From NCBI GenBank assembly GCA_003218395.1, contig QHNJ01000018.1, forward strand, positions 1-56,712: a stretch of DNA of 56,712 nt. The letters are read 5' to 3'. Below the pieces are notes generated by a model. The model was not told the DNA's origin. It made no database searches and saw nothing but the letters and a program-made list of their open reading frames with translations. Every line of letters starts with the position of its first letter. The first letter of the stretch is position 1. The position numbers and the translations under genes are program-made. Positions 16,432-25,247 of this stretch are shown piece by piece. This DNA is from Verrucomicrobiota bacterium. GTDB lineage: Bacteria > Verrucomicrobiota > Verrucomicrobiia > Chthoniobacterales > UBA10450.

Positions 16432-16458
16432 ACTTATTTAAACTTATTTAAACTTATT
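16432..16458. repeat. AT-rich 10-bp tandem repeat upstream of the acquired gene
   Basis: ACTTATTTAA occurs twice in a row followed by ACTTATT. The 10-bp period equals one helical turn, which favours bending or stacked protein binding. It lies about 55 bp upstream of the secreted-protein start. Confidence 0.7.
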
Positions 16459-16574
16459 GGCTTCGTCATAAGATGCTTCGGCGCGATGTTAACGGCTACG
16501 CGGAAATATATTTAACTTTATTTTTGCAATAACATCAGAAAAATAAAGCTATGGCACGCGCTATGCTGGCCGCG

Positions 16575-16900
16575 ACGGAAATTGGAATCACGGCAAACGA
16601 TCGCCGGCCCTGGGGGCCCCACGATCGCGCTCGACGTCTATTGCGCTTCGCTCAAGGGAAAGCCTGCGCAGGTGCTGGACGGACTAACGCGCGATTCGCT
16701 GGTGTTCCTCGGCTGACCGCAAGCCTGACGCAGCAAGCTGGGTGACGACGCCATTCGCAAGCAAGTCGTAAGCGATCCGCAGTCGCCTCGGCAGTACCAA
16801 GTAAACGGCGCCGTCCGGAAACCCGGCCGCCTGGTACACCGCCATCGACGTGAAGCCAGTGCAATCACCTGAGCAATGCTTGACGTGCCTCTCGCATAGT
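16575..16900 (+). pseudogene. Remnant of an M13-family (neprilysin-like) metallopeptidase gene
   Basis: Short pieces in changing plus-strand frames match the C-terminal part of M13 peptidases in order: GGPTIALDVY, then SLKGKPAQVLDGLTRDSLVF, then KQVVSDPQSPRQYQVNGAVR, then after a frameshift AAWYTAIDVKP and PEQ. These correspond to the family blocks near N-I-A-D-x-G-G, G-K-P-A-P-V-I-D-G-L-T, D-P-H-S-P-x-x-Y-R-V-N-G and W-Y-x-A-F-x-V-K-P. In-frame stops interrupt it, and the upstream part, including the HExxH zinc site, is missing. It ends just before tilS. Confidence 0.6.
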
Positions 16901-16917
16901 GGCCTCCTCTTATACTA

Positions 16918-17886
16918 ATGAGGCGTCGCTGCATTCGATTTGAATCCGACACCCTGCGGAAATTTCCGCGGCGCCGTCGCTACCTCATTGGTGTTTCGGG
17001 CGGGCGCGATTCGGTCGCACTGCTTCATTGGCTAGTCGATCTTGGTTATCGCAAGCTGATCGTTTGCCATCTCGACCATCAACTGCGCGGCCGATCTTCC
17101 CGGGCCGATGCGCGCTTTGTGAAAAAACTCGCCGCGAAATACGATGTCGATCTCGCAATGGAGTCAGCAGACGTTCGGACATTGGCAAAAAGAAACAAGA
17201 TGTCGATCGAGACCGCGGGGCGCGAAACGCGCTACAAGGTCTTTGCGAAAATCGCGCATAAGAGACGCTGTGGCACAATTTTTCTCGCCCATCATGCCGA
17301 CGATCTTGTCGAAACGTTTTTGATCAACTTGTTTCGCGGCTCAGGCAGTGCCGGACTGGCCGGCATGCGCGAAGTTTTCCACCGCCGCATCGACGATGTC
17401 CATCTTACGATTGTCCGACCGCTTCTCGACGTTTGGCGCGATGAAATCAATAAATATGTGCGCAAACATCGATTAAAATTCCGCGAGGACGCTTCCAATA
17501 AAAATCTCACGCCACTGCGCAATCGAGTTCGTCAGCGCATCATTCCGTACATCGAGAAGCAGCTCGGCCGAAAGATTCGGATGAGCGTTTGGCGCGCGGC
17601 CAGAATCGCAGCCGACGAAGAAAACTGGATCGACACTCAACTGCGAGTTCCCCCAAACCGCGACGGCCATCTCAACGTGAGAGAATTGCGCCCCCTGTCC
17701 GTCGCGCTTCAGCGCCGAACGATTTTGAAATGGCTGCGGGCGCAAAATGTTTCCGAAATCGGATTCGAAGCTATCGAGCGCGTCCGCTCGCTTCTCGATC
17801 CAGCAGCGCACATTGCAAAGGTGAACCTTGCGCAAGATCGGCATGTGCGTCGTCGCGCGGGCAAGCTATTCATCAATAACCTGTAG
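16918..17886 (+). CDS. tilS: tRNA(Ile)-lysidine synthase
   Basis: The protein has 322 residues. The PP-loop ATP-binding motif SGGRDS is at residues 27-32, followed by CHLDHQLRGRSSRADARFV and by FLAHHADDLVETFLINLFRG, the standard N-type ATPase blocks of TilS. It is the short form, lacking an extended C-terminal domain. The enzyme converts cytidine 34 of the CAU-anticodon tRNA-Ile to lysidine so that AUA is read as Ile; it is normally essential. The stop codon lies within the left arm of a palindromic repeat (17881-17991). It was probably not transcribed with the M13 remnant. Confidence 0.95.
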   Translation: MRRRCIRFESDTLRKFPRRRRYLIGVSGGRDSVALLHWLVDLGYRKLIVCHLDHQLRGRSSRADARFVKKLAAKYDVDLAMESADVRTLAKRNKMSIETAGRETRYKVFAKIAHKRRCGTIFLAHHADDLVETFLINLFRGSGSAGLAGMREVFHRRIDDVHLTIVRPLLDVWRDEINKYVRKHRLKFREDASNKNLTPLRNRVRQRIIPYIEKQLGRKIRMSVWRAARIAADEENWIDTQLRVPPNRDGHLNVRELRPLSVALQRRTILKWLRAQNVSEIGFEAIERVRSLLDPAAHIAKVNLAQDRHVRRRAGKLFINNL

Positions 17887-17991
17887 CCGTTGCCCTGTGG
17901 GCGAGGCAACGCATCCGGGGCTAATATCTCCGCCGCGCCTCGCACCCGCCTTCGCGAAACTCCGGCGCGGCAGATAACGAGGCGGCTACAG
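17881..17991. repeat. Palindromic intergenic element with CTGTAGCCG/CGGCTACAG ends
   Basis: Nine-base perfect terminal inverted repeats bound 111 bp of GC-rich sequence between tilS and gltX. The left arm contains the tilS stop codon. The same end sequences occur at 26619-26697 and near 56021. A different common spacer sequence (AATCTGCG...AATCTGTG) follows directly. Confidence 0.6.
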
Positions 17992-18036
17992 CAATCTGCG
18001 AAAATCTGTGTAATCTGTGGGTGAATTGATTTTCGA

Positions 18037-19241
18037 ATGAATCCGGAAATCCGCGTTCGTTTTGCCCCCTCGCCCACCGATTATTTGCACATCGGCGGGG
18101 CGCGCACGGCGCTTTTCAACTGGCTTTTCACACGGCATCACGACGGCAAATTCGTTTTGCGCATCGAAGACACCGACCGAACGCGCAATATCAAGGAAGC
18201 AATGGCGGCGATTTGTGACGGACTCCAATGGCTTGGCCTCAATTGGGACGAAGGCCCCCACATCGGTGGAGATTTCGGCCCTTATTTGCAAAGCGAACGC
18301 GCAGAACTTTACGAGAGCTACCTGAAGAAACTACAAGATGGCGGCCATATTTTCGAAGATCAGGGGGCTCTCCGATTTCGTTCGCCGCGCGAACATGTGA
18401 TTGTCGATGATCTCGTTTGCGGCAAGATCGATTTCGATTTGTCAAATGAACAGACGCATCCCGACATGACCATCCGTCGGCCGGATGGCTCATGGATTTT
18501 CCATTTTGTGAATGTGATTGACGACATGGAGATGAAAATTTCGCATGTGATTCGCGGCGAAGATCATCTTTCGAATACGCCCAAGCACATTGAGATTTTC
18601 CGCGCGCTTGGCGCGACGCCGCCGCGTTACGCGCACATCCCGCTCATTCTGAACAAGGACGGCTCAAAGATGAGTAAGCGGGACGAAGGCGCGCGCGTGG
18701 AGTACTACATTAAGAGAGGCTATCTGCCGGCGGCCGTTCGCAATTACCTTTGCCTGCTCGGCTGGTCGCCGAAGGACAACCGGGAAAAGATCAACATCGA
18801 AGAGATCATCCGACTTTTCGATCTCAATAATGTTGGGCGCAGCCAGGCCACGTTTGATCCCGATAAATTGCATTGGTTGAACGGCGAGTATGCGCGCGAG
18901 CTGAGCGACTCGGAGTTTTATGCTCTTGCGTTAACGAAGCTCAAGTCGAGCGGTGTAAAGATCGACAATTATCCGGAGCAATACATCCACTCGGCTCTGC
19001 AAACGTGCAAAGGCAAGATCAACACGTTCGACAAACTGCCCGCCTACTGCGGGTTCTATTTCACCGACGATTTTGATTACAACCCGGAAGGCGTCGCGAA
19101 ACATTTCACCGCCGAGAACAAGCCCCGACTTAAGGCGTTAGCGGCAGCAATATTGGTCCGAGCCTTTATCATCTGCTCGAAGTTCTCGGTAAAGAGAAAG
19201 TGCTGGCGCGCATCGATCGCGCGCTCTCTAAGTTTTTTTAG
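18037..19241 (+). pseudogene. gltX: Glutamyl-tRNA synthetase gene with internal deletion and frameshift
   Basis: The first about 370 codons are a normal GltX: RFAPSPTDYLHIGGARTALF with the HIGH-type motif at 18-21, and SKMSKRDEGARVEYYIKRGY with KMSKR from residue 211. At 19132-19150 the family order breaks. ENKPRLKA is followed in the original frame by unrelated sequence, while the true C-terminus ([15 protein letters not shown]..., ending ALSKFF and TAG at 19239-19241) continues in a different frame. Family spacing between these blocks suggests about 120 bp are missing and the frame is shifted. As written, translation would run to 19566 antisense through glnS. The lost part lies in the anticodon-binding domain. 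Either this copy is dead, or the deletion is a sequence or assembly error. Confidence 0.85.
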
Positions 19242-20919
19242 CTTCCTTCGCCCACGTATCTTTCAACGTAATCGTGCGGTTCCACACTTGTTTGTCAGGC
19301 GTGGAATCCGGATCGAGCGCAAAATAGCCGAGCCGCTCGAATTGATAACGCTCTGGCGGCCGCGCCTCGGCGAGCGCGGGCTCGCATTTCGCCGTCACCA
19401 CTTCGAGCGAGTGCGGATTGATGAACGTTTTGAAATCGCCGCCCACATCGGGTTCGGAAACGGTAAAGAGCCGATCATACAACCGGACTTCTGCCTCGAT
19501 CGCATGCGCCGCGCTGACCCAATGGATCGTCCCTTTGACTTTGCGATTGGAAGTGGCACCGCCTGATTTGCTCTCAAAATCGACGCTGCAGCGCAATTCG
19601 GTAACCTTGCCAGCGTTGTCTTTTACCACTTCATCGCACTTGATGATGTAGGCGTATTTAAGTCGCACTTCGCCGCCCGGTCTCAGCCGAAAATATTTCG
19701 ACGGCGGCGTTTCCATAAAATCGTCGCGGTCGATAAAAAGCTCGCGGCTGAACGGGATTTTGCGCGTTCCGGCATTCGTGTCTTCGGGATTATTAACGGC
19801 ATCCACTTCTTCGACCCTATCTGCGGGATAATTCGTCAGTACAACTCTGATTGGCCGCAGCACAGCGAGCCGGCGGGCGGCTGTGCGATTGAATTCATTG
19901 CGCATCGTGTGTTCCAGCACGGCCATGTCGGTCATGCTCGGATATTTTGTGATACCGATGTTGTAGGCGAACGCCCGCAACGCGCTCGCGGTCACGCCGC
20001 GCCGGCGCAACCCGGAAATGGTCAGCATGCGCGGATCGTCCCAGCCGTTCACGAGTTTATCGTTCACGAGCTGGATGAGCTTTCGCTTGCTCATGACCGT
20101 GTAAGTCAGATTAAGCCGTGCAAATTCATATTGATGCGGCCGGGGCCGCGGCACTTCGAGGGCATCGAGAATCCATTCGTAAAGCGGCCGGTGCACTTCG
20201 AATTCCAAAGTGCAAACCGAATGTGTAATCCCCTCGATGTAATCACTCAACGTATGCGCCCAATCGTACATCGGGTAAATGCACCATTTGTCGCCAGTCC
20301 GATGATGCGAGGCGTGCCGGATGCGGTAGAGCACCGGATCGCGCAGCCACACGTTGGGCGCGCTCATGTCGATCTTCGCTCGCAACGTGCGCGCGCCATC
20401 CGGGAATTCGCCCGCTTTCATGCGCGCGAAGAGATCGAGGTTTTCTTCGATCGAACGATTGCGAAACGGACTTTCCTTGCCGAGCCGGCGATACTCGTCG
20501 GTCTCCTCCGGGGTCATGTCGCAAACGAATGCCTTATTCTTGCGCACCAATTCAACTGCGCATTCGTAAAATCGATCGAAATAATCCGAGGCGTAGAAGG
20601 GGGTGTTTCTATTTAATGCAAGATGCGAAGCGCCCCAGTCGTCAACGAGCCATCGCACGTCCGCCATGATGGAATCGACGTACTCGGTTTCTTCTTTTGT
20701 GGGGTTTGTGTCGTCCATTCGCACGTTGCAAATGCCCCCGAACTCGCGCGCGATGCCGAAATTGAGGCAAATCGATTTCGCGTGGCCGATGTGCAGATAA
20801 CCGTTCGGCTCAGGCGGAAAGCGCGTGTGGATTAGTTTGTATTTTCCAGTCCGGACATCCTCCGCGACAATGTCGCGAATGAAGTCCGAAGGAACAAGAG
20901 TGCTAGTCGATGCCGTCAT
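19228..20919 (-). CDS. glnS: Glutaminyl-tRNA synthetase
   Basis: The ATG at 20919 (563 residues) is chosen; the upstream extension to 21000 overlaps aroE and is not family-like. The class I signatures are present: [20 protein letters not shown] (HIGH at residues 43-46) and VMSKRKL as the KMSKS equivalent. [20 protein letters not shown] and the two C-terminal beta-barrel domains ([20 protein letters not shown] onwards) are also typical. It charges tRNA-Gln directly. The end overlaps the gltX stop by 14 bp in convergent orientation. A genome with GlnS still needs GltX for Glu-tRNA, which makes the damaged neighbour striking. Confidence 0.96.
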   Translation of the reverse strand: MTASTSTLVPSDFIRDIVAEDVRTGKYKLIHTRFPPEPNGYLHIGHAKSICLNFGIAREFGGICNVRMDDTNPTKEETEYVDSIMADVRWLVDDWGASHLALNRNTPFYASDYFDRFYECAVELVRKNKAFVCDMTPEETDEYRRLGKESPFRNRSIEENLDLFARMKAGEFPDGARTLRAKIDMSAPNVWLRDPVLYRIRHASHHRTGDKWCIYPMYDWAHTLSDYIEGITHSVCTLEFEVHRPLYEWILDALEVPRPRPHQYEFARLNLTYTVMSKRKLIQLVNDKLVNGWDDPRMLTISGLRRRGVTASALRAFAYNIGITKYPSMTDMAVLEHTMRNEFNRTAARRLAVLRPIRVVLTNYPADRVEEVDAVNNPEDTNAGTRKIPFSRELFIDRDDFMETPPSKYFRLRPGGEVRLKYAYIIKCDEVVKDNAGKVTELRCSVDFESKSGGATSNRKVKGTIHWVSAAHAIEAEVRLYDRLFTVSEPDVGGDFKTFINPHSLEVVTAKCEPALAEARPPERYQFERLGYFALDPDSTPDKQVWNRTITLKDTWAKEAKKT

Positions 20920-20980
20920 CGTAATCGCGCGACAGTAGCAGACGAATGAACCGGGCGGTAGTATCCTCGACGCCGCAGCA

Positions 20981-21910
20981 ATGAAAGAAAAGCGCACCAC
21001 CGAGCGTTACACACTCGCCGATCTTGAAAATTGGTCCGAGGGGGCGCGCGATGTAGATCCGCCGATCCGACTTGGGGTATTCGGCGATCCGGTCGCACAT
21101 TCGCTCTCGCCGCAAATACAGAACGCTGCCCTGCGCGAGTGCAAGATCGAGATGCAATACGCGCGCTTTCATATTCGAGGGAATGAATTGAGATCGGCAC
21201 TGCGTTTTCTGCGCAAGCTCGATTTCATTGGAATCAACTTGACCGTGCCGCACAAAATCGCGGCGTTCGCGCAAATCGACGAAGTGGATGAACGGGCGCG
21301 TCGCGCAGGCGCTGTAAACACGATCCGTGTTCGCGATAAGAAGCTGATCGGCTCAAATACCGACGGCGAAGGATTCTTGCGAGCCATCCGCAGCGAATTC
21401 TCAGCCGATGTACGCGATCTGCGGGTACTAATTGTTGGCGTTGGTGGCGGAACGGGCCACGCAATTGCCTGGCAATGTGCGCTCGAGAATTGCGAACGCC
21501 TCGTGCTTGTCAACCGTACGCTGGAAAAAGCAAATGCCCTCGCCGAGCGGTTGCGGTCTTTCTTTGCCGGGCCGCACGTGCTTGGTCCGGTGGCGCGCCT
21601 CGAAGCGGTGGCGTGGGATGAAGCGGCGTTGCGGGCACAAGTTGGGGATGTCGATCTCATCGTCAATGCCACGCCGCTCGGAATGAATCCGAGCGACCCA
21701 ACGCCAATCCCAGCGCGATTGCTGGCACCGCATCACATGGTCTTCGATGCGGTATATGGTCCGTCGAAAACGTCTTTGCTTCGCGCAGCTGATGAAGCGG
21801 GCGCGCGTGGCGCAAATGGATTGCCGATGTTACTACATCAGGGGGCACTCTCTTTTTCCAATTGGTTCGACCGTGAAGCTCCGATTGACGCGATGCGTAG
21901 AGCGCTCTAA
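20981..21910 (+). CDS. aroE: Shikimate dehydrogenase
   Basis: The protein has 309 residues. The family motifs are VFGDPVAHSLSPQIQNAAL, INLTVPHK (with Asn86 and the catalytic Lys92), GAVNTI and GSNTDGEGF (Asp128). The NADP-binding loop reads VGVGGGTGHAI rather than the usual GAGGA pattern, a mild variant. The C-terminus has FDAVYGPSKTSLL and GLPMLLHQGALSF. It reduces 3-dehydroshikimate to shikimate in aromatic amino-acid synthesis. It is divergent from glnS with 61 bp between the starts. The N-terminus is about 25 residues longer than many AroE proteins. Confidence 0.95.
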   Translation: MKEKRTTERYTLADLENWSEGARDVDPPIRLGVFGDPVAHSLSPQIQNAALRECKIEMQYARFHIRGNELRSALRFLRKLDFIGINLTVPHKIAAFAQIDEVDERARRAGAVNTIRVRDKKLIGSNTDGEGFLRAIRSEFSADVRDLRVLIVGVGGGTGHAIAWQCALENCERLVLVNRTLEKANALAERLRSFFAGPHVLGPVARLEAVAWDEAALRAQVGDVDLIVNATPLGMNPSDPTPIPARLLAPHHMVFDAVYGPSKTSLLRAADEAGARGANGLPMLLHQGALSFSNWFDREAPIDAMRRAL

Positions 21911-21978
21911 CCGCTGGCGGTGCAAGGTTTAGCGATGGAGTGGTGCAGCGCCCGCGCGGCGTCGCTCTAGGGCGACAG

Positions 21979-22806
21979 CTACGGATTCTCTCTCGCCATT
22001 TCGCGGCCGCGTTTGGTTGCCGCTTCGACTGCGGCAATCAAACCTTTCGCTGTTTGAAGCTTCTCCATCTCCGCCAGACCGGCGGCGGTCGTGCCGCCGG
22101 GCGTGACGATCATCTCACGCAGCTCCTCCAGAGAAAGTTTGCTTTCGTCCGCGAATTGCGCTGCGCCGAATACCATCTGAATTGCGAGCTCGACGGCCAC
22201 GTTAGCATCAAGCCCCATTTTCACGGCGCCTGCCGCGAGCGCTTCGATGATCGCGTAAATAAATGCCGGCCCGCTGCCGCAAAGCGCGGTCACCGTATCG
22301 ATTTGTTCGTCTGCGACCTCAGCGACAATGCCGATCGCGCCAAAGATTTTTCGCACAAGATCGACATCGGCATTTGTCGTGCGCGTTCCGCATGCGGTCG
22401 CAGTCGCGGCCTGGCACACAGCCGACGGTGTGTTTGTCAGCGCGCGCATAAATCGCGCACCGGCGATTTTTTCCATGCTTGAAATGCGAACGCCGGCGGC
22501 AAGCGAGATCACAAGCTTGTTGTCGATCCTGCCTCGAATTTCGCGCAGCGTCGGCAGGACAATGCTGGGCTTCACACCAATCAAAATAGTTTTCGCTTTC
22601 TCTGCGGCCTCCCCGTTCTCAGCAGCAAAAATAACATCGGCATCTTTGCGCAGCTCAGCGCGCGCCGCCTCACTCGGTTCGCTGGCAATGATTTCGCCCG
22701 GCTGACAGAATCTTGCCCGGACCAAACCGCGAATGACCGAGCCACCCAGCTTGCCCGCACCGATGAAACCGAGGCGATATCGGGCCTCGCTAGTTTGTGA
22801 ATTCAT
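21979..22806 (-). CDS. proC: Pyrroline-5-carboxylate reductase
   Basis: The ATG at 22806 gives 275 residues. The frame stays open 225 bp further upstream, but that part is antisense to nadA and is rejected. The N-terminal Rossmann motif is LGFIGAGKLGGSVIRGL. The C-terminal family signature covers VTALCGSGPAFIYAIIEALA and VTPGGTTAAGL. It performs the last step of proline synthesis, NAD(P)H-dependent reduction of pyrroline-5-carboxylate. It is divergent from nadA; the two starts are only 21 bp apart, so their promoters must overlap the coding starts. Confidence 0.95.
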   Translation of the reverse strand: MNSQTSEARYRLGFIGAGKLGGSVIRGLVRARFCQPGEIIASEPSEAARAELRKDADVIFAAENGEAAEKAKTILIGVKPSIVLPTLREIRGRIDNKLVISLAAGVRISSMEKIAGARFMRALTNTPSAVCQAATATACGTRTTNADVDLVRKIFGAIGIVAEVADEQIDTVTALCGSGPAFIYAIIEALAAGAVKMGLDANVAVELAIQMVFGAAQFADESKLSLEELREMIVTPGGTTAAGLAEMEKLQTAKGLIAAVEAATKRGREMARENP

Positions 22807-22827
22807 AAGAAACCGTGATATTAGGCA

Positions 22828-23715
22828 ATGGTAGGTGCTGGTATAAATTTCGGAGTCGATCTTGCTAAAGAGCTGCAACAGCTCAAGCGCGAGCGGAACG
22901 CTATCATACTGGCGCACAATTATCAGGTCCCGGAGTTGCAGGACGCCGCGGACTTTGTCGGTGACTCGTTGGGCCTTAGTTATCAGGCGGCAAAAACGAG
23001 TGCCGACGTAATCTTGTTTTGCGGTGTCCATTTCATGGCTGAAACAGCGAAGATCATTAATCCAGACAAACGGGTGATTTTGCCTGATCTCGATGCCGGC
23101 TGCTCGCTCTCCGAATCGTGTCCGCCCGAAAAGCTAGCGCAGTTTTTGAACGAGCACGGCGATAAGAACTATTACGTCATCGCTTACATCAACTGCAGCG
23201 TCGGCGTGAAAGCTCAGGCTGATGTGATTTGTACGAGCGGCAATGCGGACAAGATCGTGCGCGCGGCGCCCGCTGATCGAAATATTCTCTTCGTTCCAGA
23301 CCAAAACCTTGGCGCCTGGGTGATGGAACGGACCGGGCGCAAGATGGATTTGTGGCAAGGCACTTGTTACGTGCACGTCGAGTTCACCGCACGCAGCATC
23401 AATCGCATCCGGGAAGAATATCCCGATGCACCGGTCGTTGCGCATCCGGAATGCACCTATGCCGTGCGCATGCTGGCTGATGAAGTTTGTTCGACAGAAA
23501 AGATGGTGACTTTTTGCAGAGAGTCGCCTGCGCATGAGATTATCGTCGTGACCGAAGCTGGATTATTGCATCGGCTGAGCAAAGAGATTCCCGATAAAAC
23601 ATTTATTCCCGGACCAACCGACACCTGCTTCTGCGGCGAATGCCGGTTCATGAAGATGAACAGCCTCGAGAAGGCGCACGACGCGCTCTTGAACATGGAG
23701 CCGGAAATTATCTAG
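22828..23715 (+). CDS. nadA: Quinolinate synthase
   Basis: The protein has 295 residues, a compact NadA. Motifs run in order: AHNYQVPELQDAADFVGDSL, then LPDLDAGCSLSESCP (Cys92, first 4Fe-4S ligand), then YINCSVGVKAQADVICTSGN, FVPDQNLGAWV, the WQGTCYVHVEF cysteine and the final PTDTCFCGECRFMKMNSL. It condenses iminoaspartate with dihydroxyacetone phosphate to quinolinate for NAD synthesis. nadB and nadC are not in the window. It is followed after 23 bp by an M19 dipeptidase on the same strand, possibly co-transcribed. Confidence 0.96.
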   Translation: MVGAGINFGVDLAKELQQLKRERNAIILAHNYQVPELQDAADFVGDSLGLSYQAAKTSADVILFCGVHFMAETAKIINPDKRVILPDLDAGCSLSESCPPEKLAQFLNEHGDKNYYVIAYINCSVGVKAQADVICTSGNADKIVRAAPADRNILFVPDQNLGAWVMERTGRKMDLWQGTCYVHVEFTARSINRIREEYPDAPVVAHPECTYAVRMLADEVCSTEKMVTFCRESPAHEIIVVTEAGLLHRLSKEIPDKTFIPGPTDTCFCGECRFMKMNSLEKAHDALLNMEPEII

Positions 23716-23738
23716 TCGGAAAACGTGCGCCACACATT

Positions 23739-24782
23739 ATGACCACTGCCGAGAAATCGATCGAAGAGCGAATCGACCAGCTGCACGCCGATGGAATTGT
23801 CGATCTTCACTTCGACATGCCAATGGACTTGTACGAAAAACGGTATCGCACAAACGTATTGGCCACGGATTTTCTGCCGGAACTCGAAGCCGGCGATATC
23901 AGCGTCCTGAGCGCGGCGATTTATATCGAAGATCGCTATATGCCAGAGATGCGTTTGCGCGTGGCGCTCGATCAGATCTCTCGTCTTTATTCGGAAGCAG
24001 GAGAATCTGGGCGCTTCGCTATTTGCAAAAGTCATGAGGAGATTCTTGATGCGCACAAGGCTCGCAAAATCGCGCTCCTCATTACCATGGAAGGCGTCGA
24101 GCCGCTCGGCACCGATCTGGAATTGTTGCGAGTTTTTTATGGGCTCGGTGTCCGTGCAATTGGGCTGACACACGCCCAGCGCAACGCTGCGGGTGATGGC
24201 GGCATTTTCGCCTCAACGGGCTCTTCGCGCGACGGCTTGACCGAGTTCGGGCGCGACGTGGTCCGGCAATGCGAAGCGCTCGGTGTAATCGTCGATCTTG
24301 CCCACATCAGCCCGACCGGGTTCGAAGACATTCTCGCAATCACCACCAAACCTCCCATCGTTTCACATACAAACGCGAGAAAGTATTACGATATCGAGCG
24401 CAATGTCAGCGACGAGCAAATCAAGATGATCGGCGAACGTGGCGGAGTGATCGGCGTTAATGCCGTCCTCGTTAGCCCGAGAGAAGAAGAGAGCACACTC
24501 GATCGCTACGTCGATCACATCGAACACATCGCAAACTTGATCGGCATCGACTGCGTCGGGATCGGCTTCGATTTTTTCGAGTTCATTTACTGCCAGTGGC
24601 CTGAGTCAAGGCAGAAAGAGCTCGCCGCAAAATTCACGACTCCGCATTTTATTCCCGATCTAAGGAATCACTCGCACGCGCGCAATCTCACCCGCAGCCT
24701 GATCGAGCGCGGATTCAGCGATGCGCAGATCGAAAGGGTCCTGCGCGGCAACTGGATGCGGATATTCAAAGAGCTGCTGTAG
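23739..24782 (+). CDS. Membrane dipeptidase (peptidase family M19)
   Basis: From the ATG at 23739 there are 347 residues; an upstream in-frame start inside nadA adds 33 residues that are a nadA shadow. The metal-site motif near the N-terminus is VDLHFDMPMDLY (H-x-D). TMEGVEPLG supplies the bridging Glu, and GLTHAQRN and VDLAHIS supply His ligands. GIGFDFFEF and LRGNWMRIFKELL close the amidohydrolase barrel as in M19 enzymes. It probably cleaves dipeptides, perhaps those with D-residues from wall turnover. No signal peptide is seen, so it is likely cytosolic. The stop codon context CTGTAGCG resembles the repeat arms seen elsewhere. Confidence 0.92.
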   Translation: MTTAEKSIEERIDQLHADGIVDLHFDMPMDLYEKRYRTNVLATDFLPELEAGDISVLSAAIYIEDRYMPEMRLRVALDQISRLYSEAGESGRFAICKSHEEILDAHKARKIALLITMEGVEPLGTDLELLRVFYGLGVRAIGLTHAQRNAAGDGGIFASTGSSRDGLTEFGRDVVRQCEALGVIVDLAHISPTGFEDILAITTKPPIVSHTNARKYYDIERNVSDEQIKMIGERGGVIGVNAVLVSPREEESTLDRYVDHIEHIANLIGIDCVGIGFDFFEFIYCQWPESRQKELAAKFTTPHFIPDLRNHSHARNLTRSLIERGFSDAQIERVLRGNWMRIFKELL

Positions 24783-24791
24783 CGCAAGACT

Positions 24792-25148
24792 TCACCGGTT
24801 GGGAACAGTAATCGTGTAAGTGATCAGCGTACAAACCACGACCATCCCGATCATCGCGAAAATAAATATGCCATCGGCGAGTCGTTCAAGTCGGTGCATC
24901 CGTCTCCATCCGCGCGAGCGAAGCGCCCAGTAAGAAAGGAGACACGAGATGAGAAACAATAACGCGTCCATTGCGAGGCAATCGTCCGCGAGCGTGTCTG
25001 CGGTCCCGAGTGAGATTACGACGCGAATGAGCCCTATCACAGTCAAACAAACGCCAACCATCGCGGAAGAAACGGTAAAAATGTGGATAGAAATATCCTG
25101 CTCGAGGCGCTGGTTTTGATTCCCCTGCCGCTGCGGCTCTTCCTTCAT
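24792..25148 (-). CDS. Small membrane protein, three predicted helices
   Basis: The protein has 118 residues and was not assigned to a family. A short basic/polar N-terminus (rich in Gln) precedes hydrophobic segments at about 25-45, 60-75 and 92-113. Charged loops such as RSRGWRRMHRLERLAD lie between segments 2 and 3. It ends 10 bp from the convergent dipeptidase gene and is divergent from the metallohydrolase gene, so it forms its own unit. Role unknown. Confidence 0.75.
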   Translation of the reverse strand: MKEEPQRQGNQNQRLEQDISIHIFTVSSAMVGVCLTVIGLIRVVISLGTADTLADDCLAMDALLFLISCLLSYWALRSRGWRRMHRLERLADGIFIFAMIGMVVVCTLITYTITVPNR

Positions 25149-25247
25149 TGAACGTGTATTTAGACCGTGAGCAAGACTGCCCGTTCAGATTTCAACGTGA
25201 TTGCATGCACGTGAGAAAAGTTCAAAGTCCAGCGCGGAGAAACGTAC

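Noticed and set aside
16879-16917. TTGACG...TATACT as a tilS promoter
   Set aside because: The spacer between the two boxes is about 25 bp, too long for a sigma-70 promoter.
19242-19566. Continuation of the gltX frame for about 110 codons past its normal end
   Set aside because: It runs antisense through glnS and has no GltX similarity. The real C-terminus is in another frame ending at 19241, so the extension is a frameshift artefact.
19909-20616. Plus-strand frame of about 235 codons opposite glnS
   Set aside because: It is antisense to conserved GlnS blocks and has no domain pattern.
22807-23031. N-terminal extension of proC
   Set aside because: The 75 extra residues are antisense to the start of nadA and precede the normal Rossmann start. 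The ATG at 22806 fits the family length.
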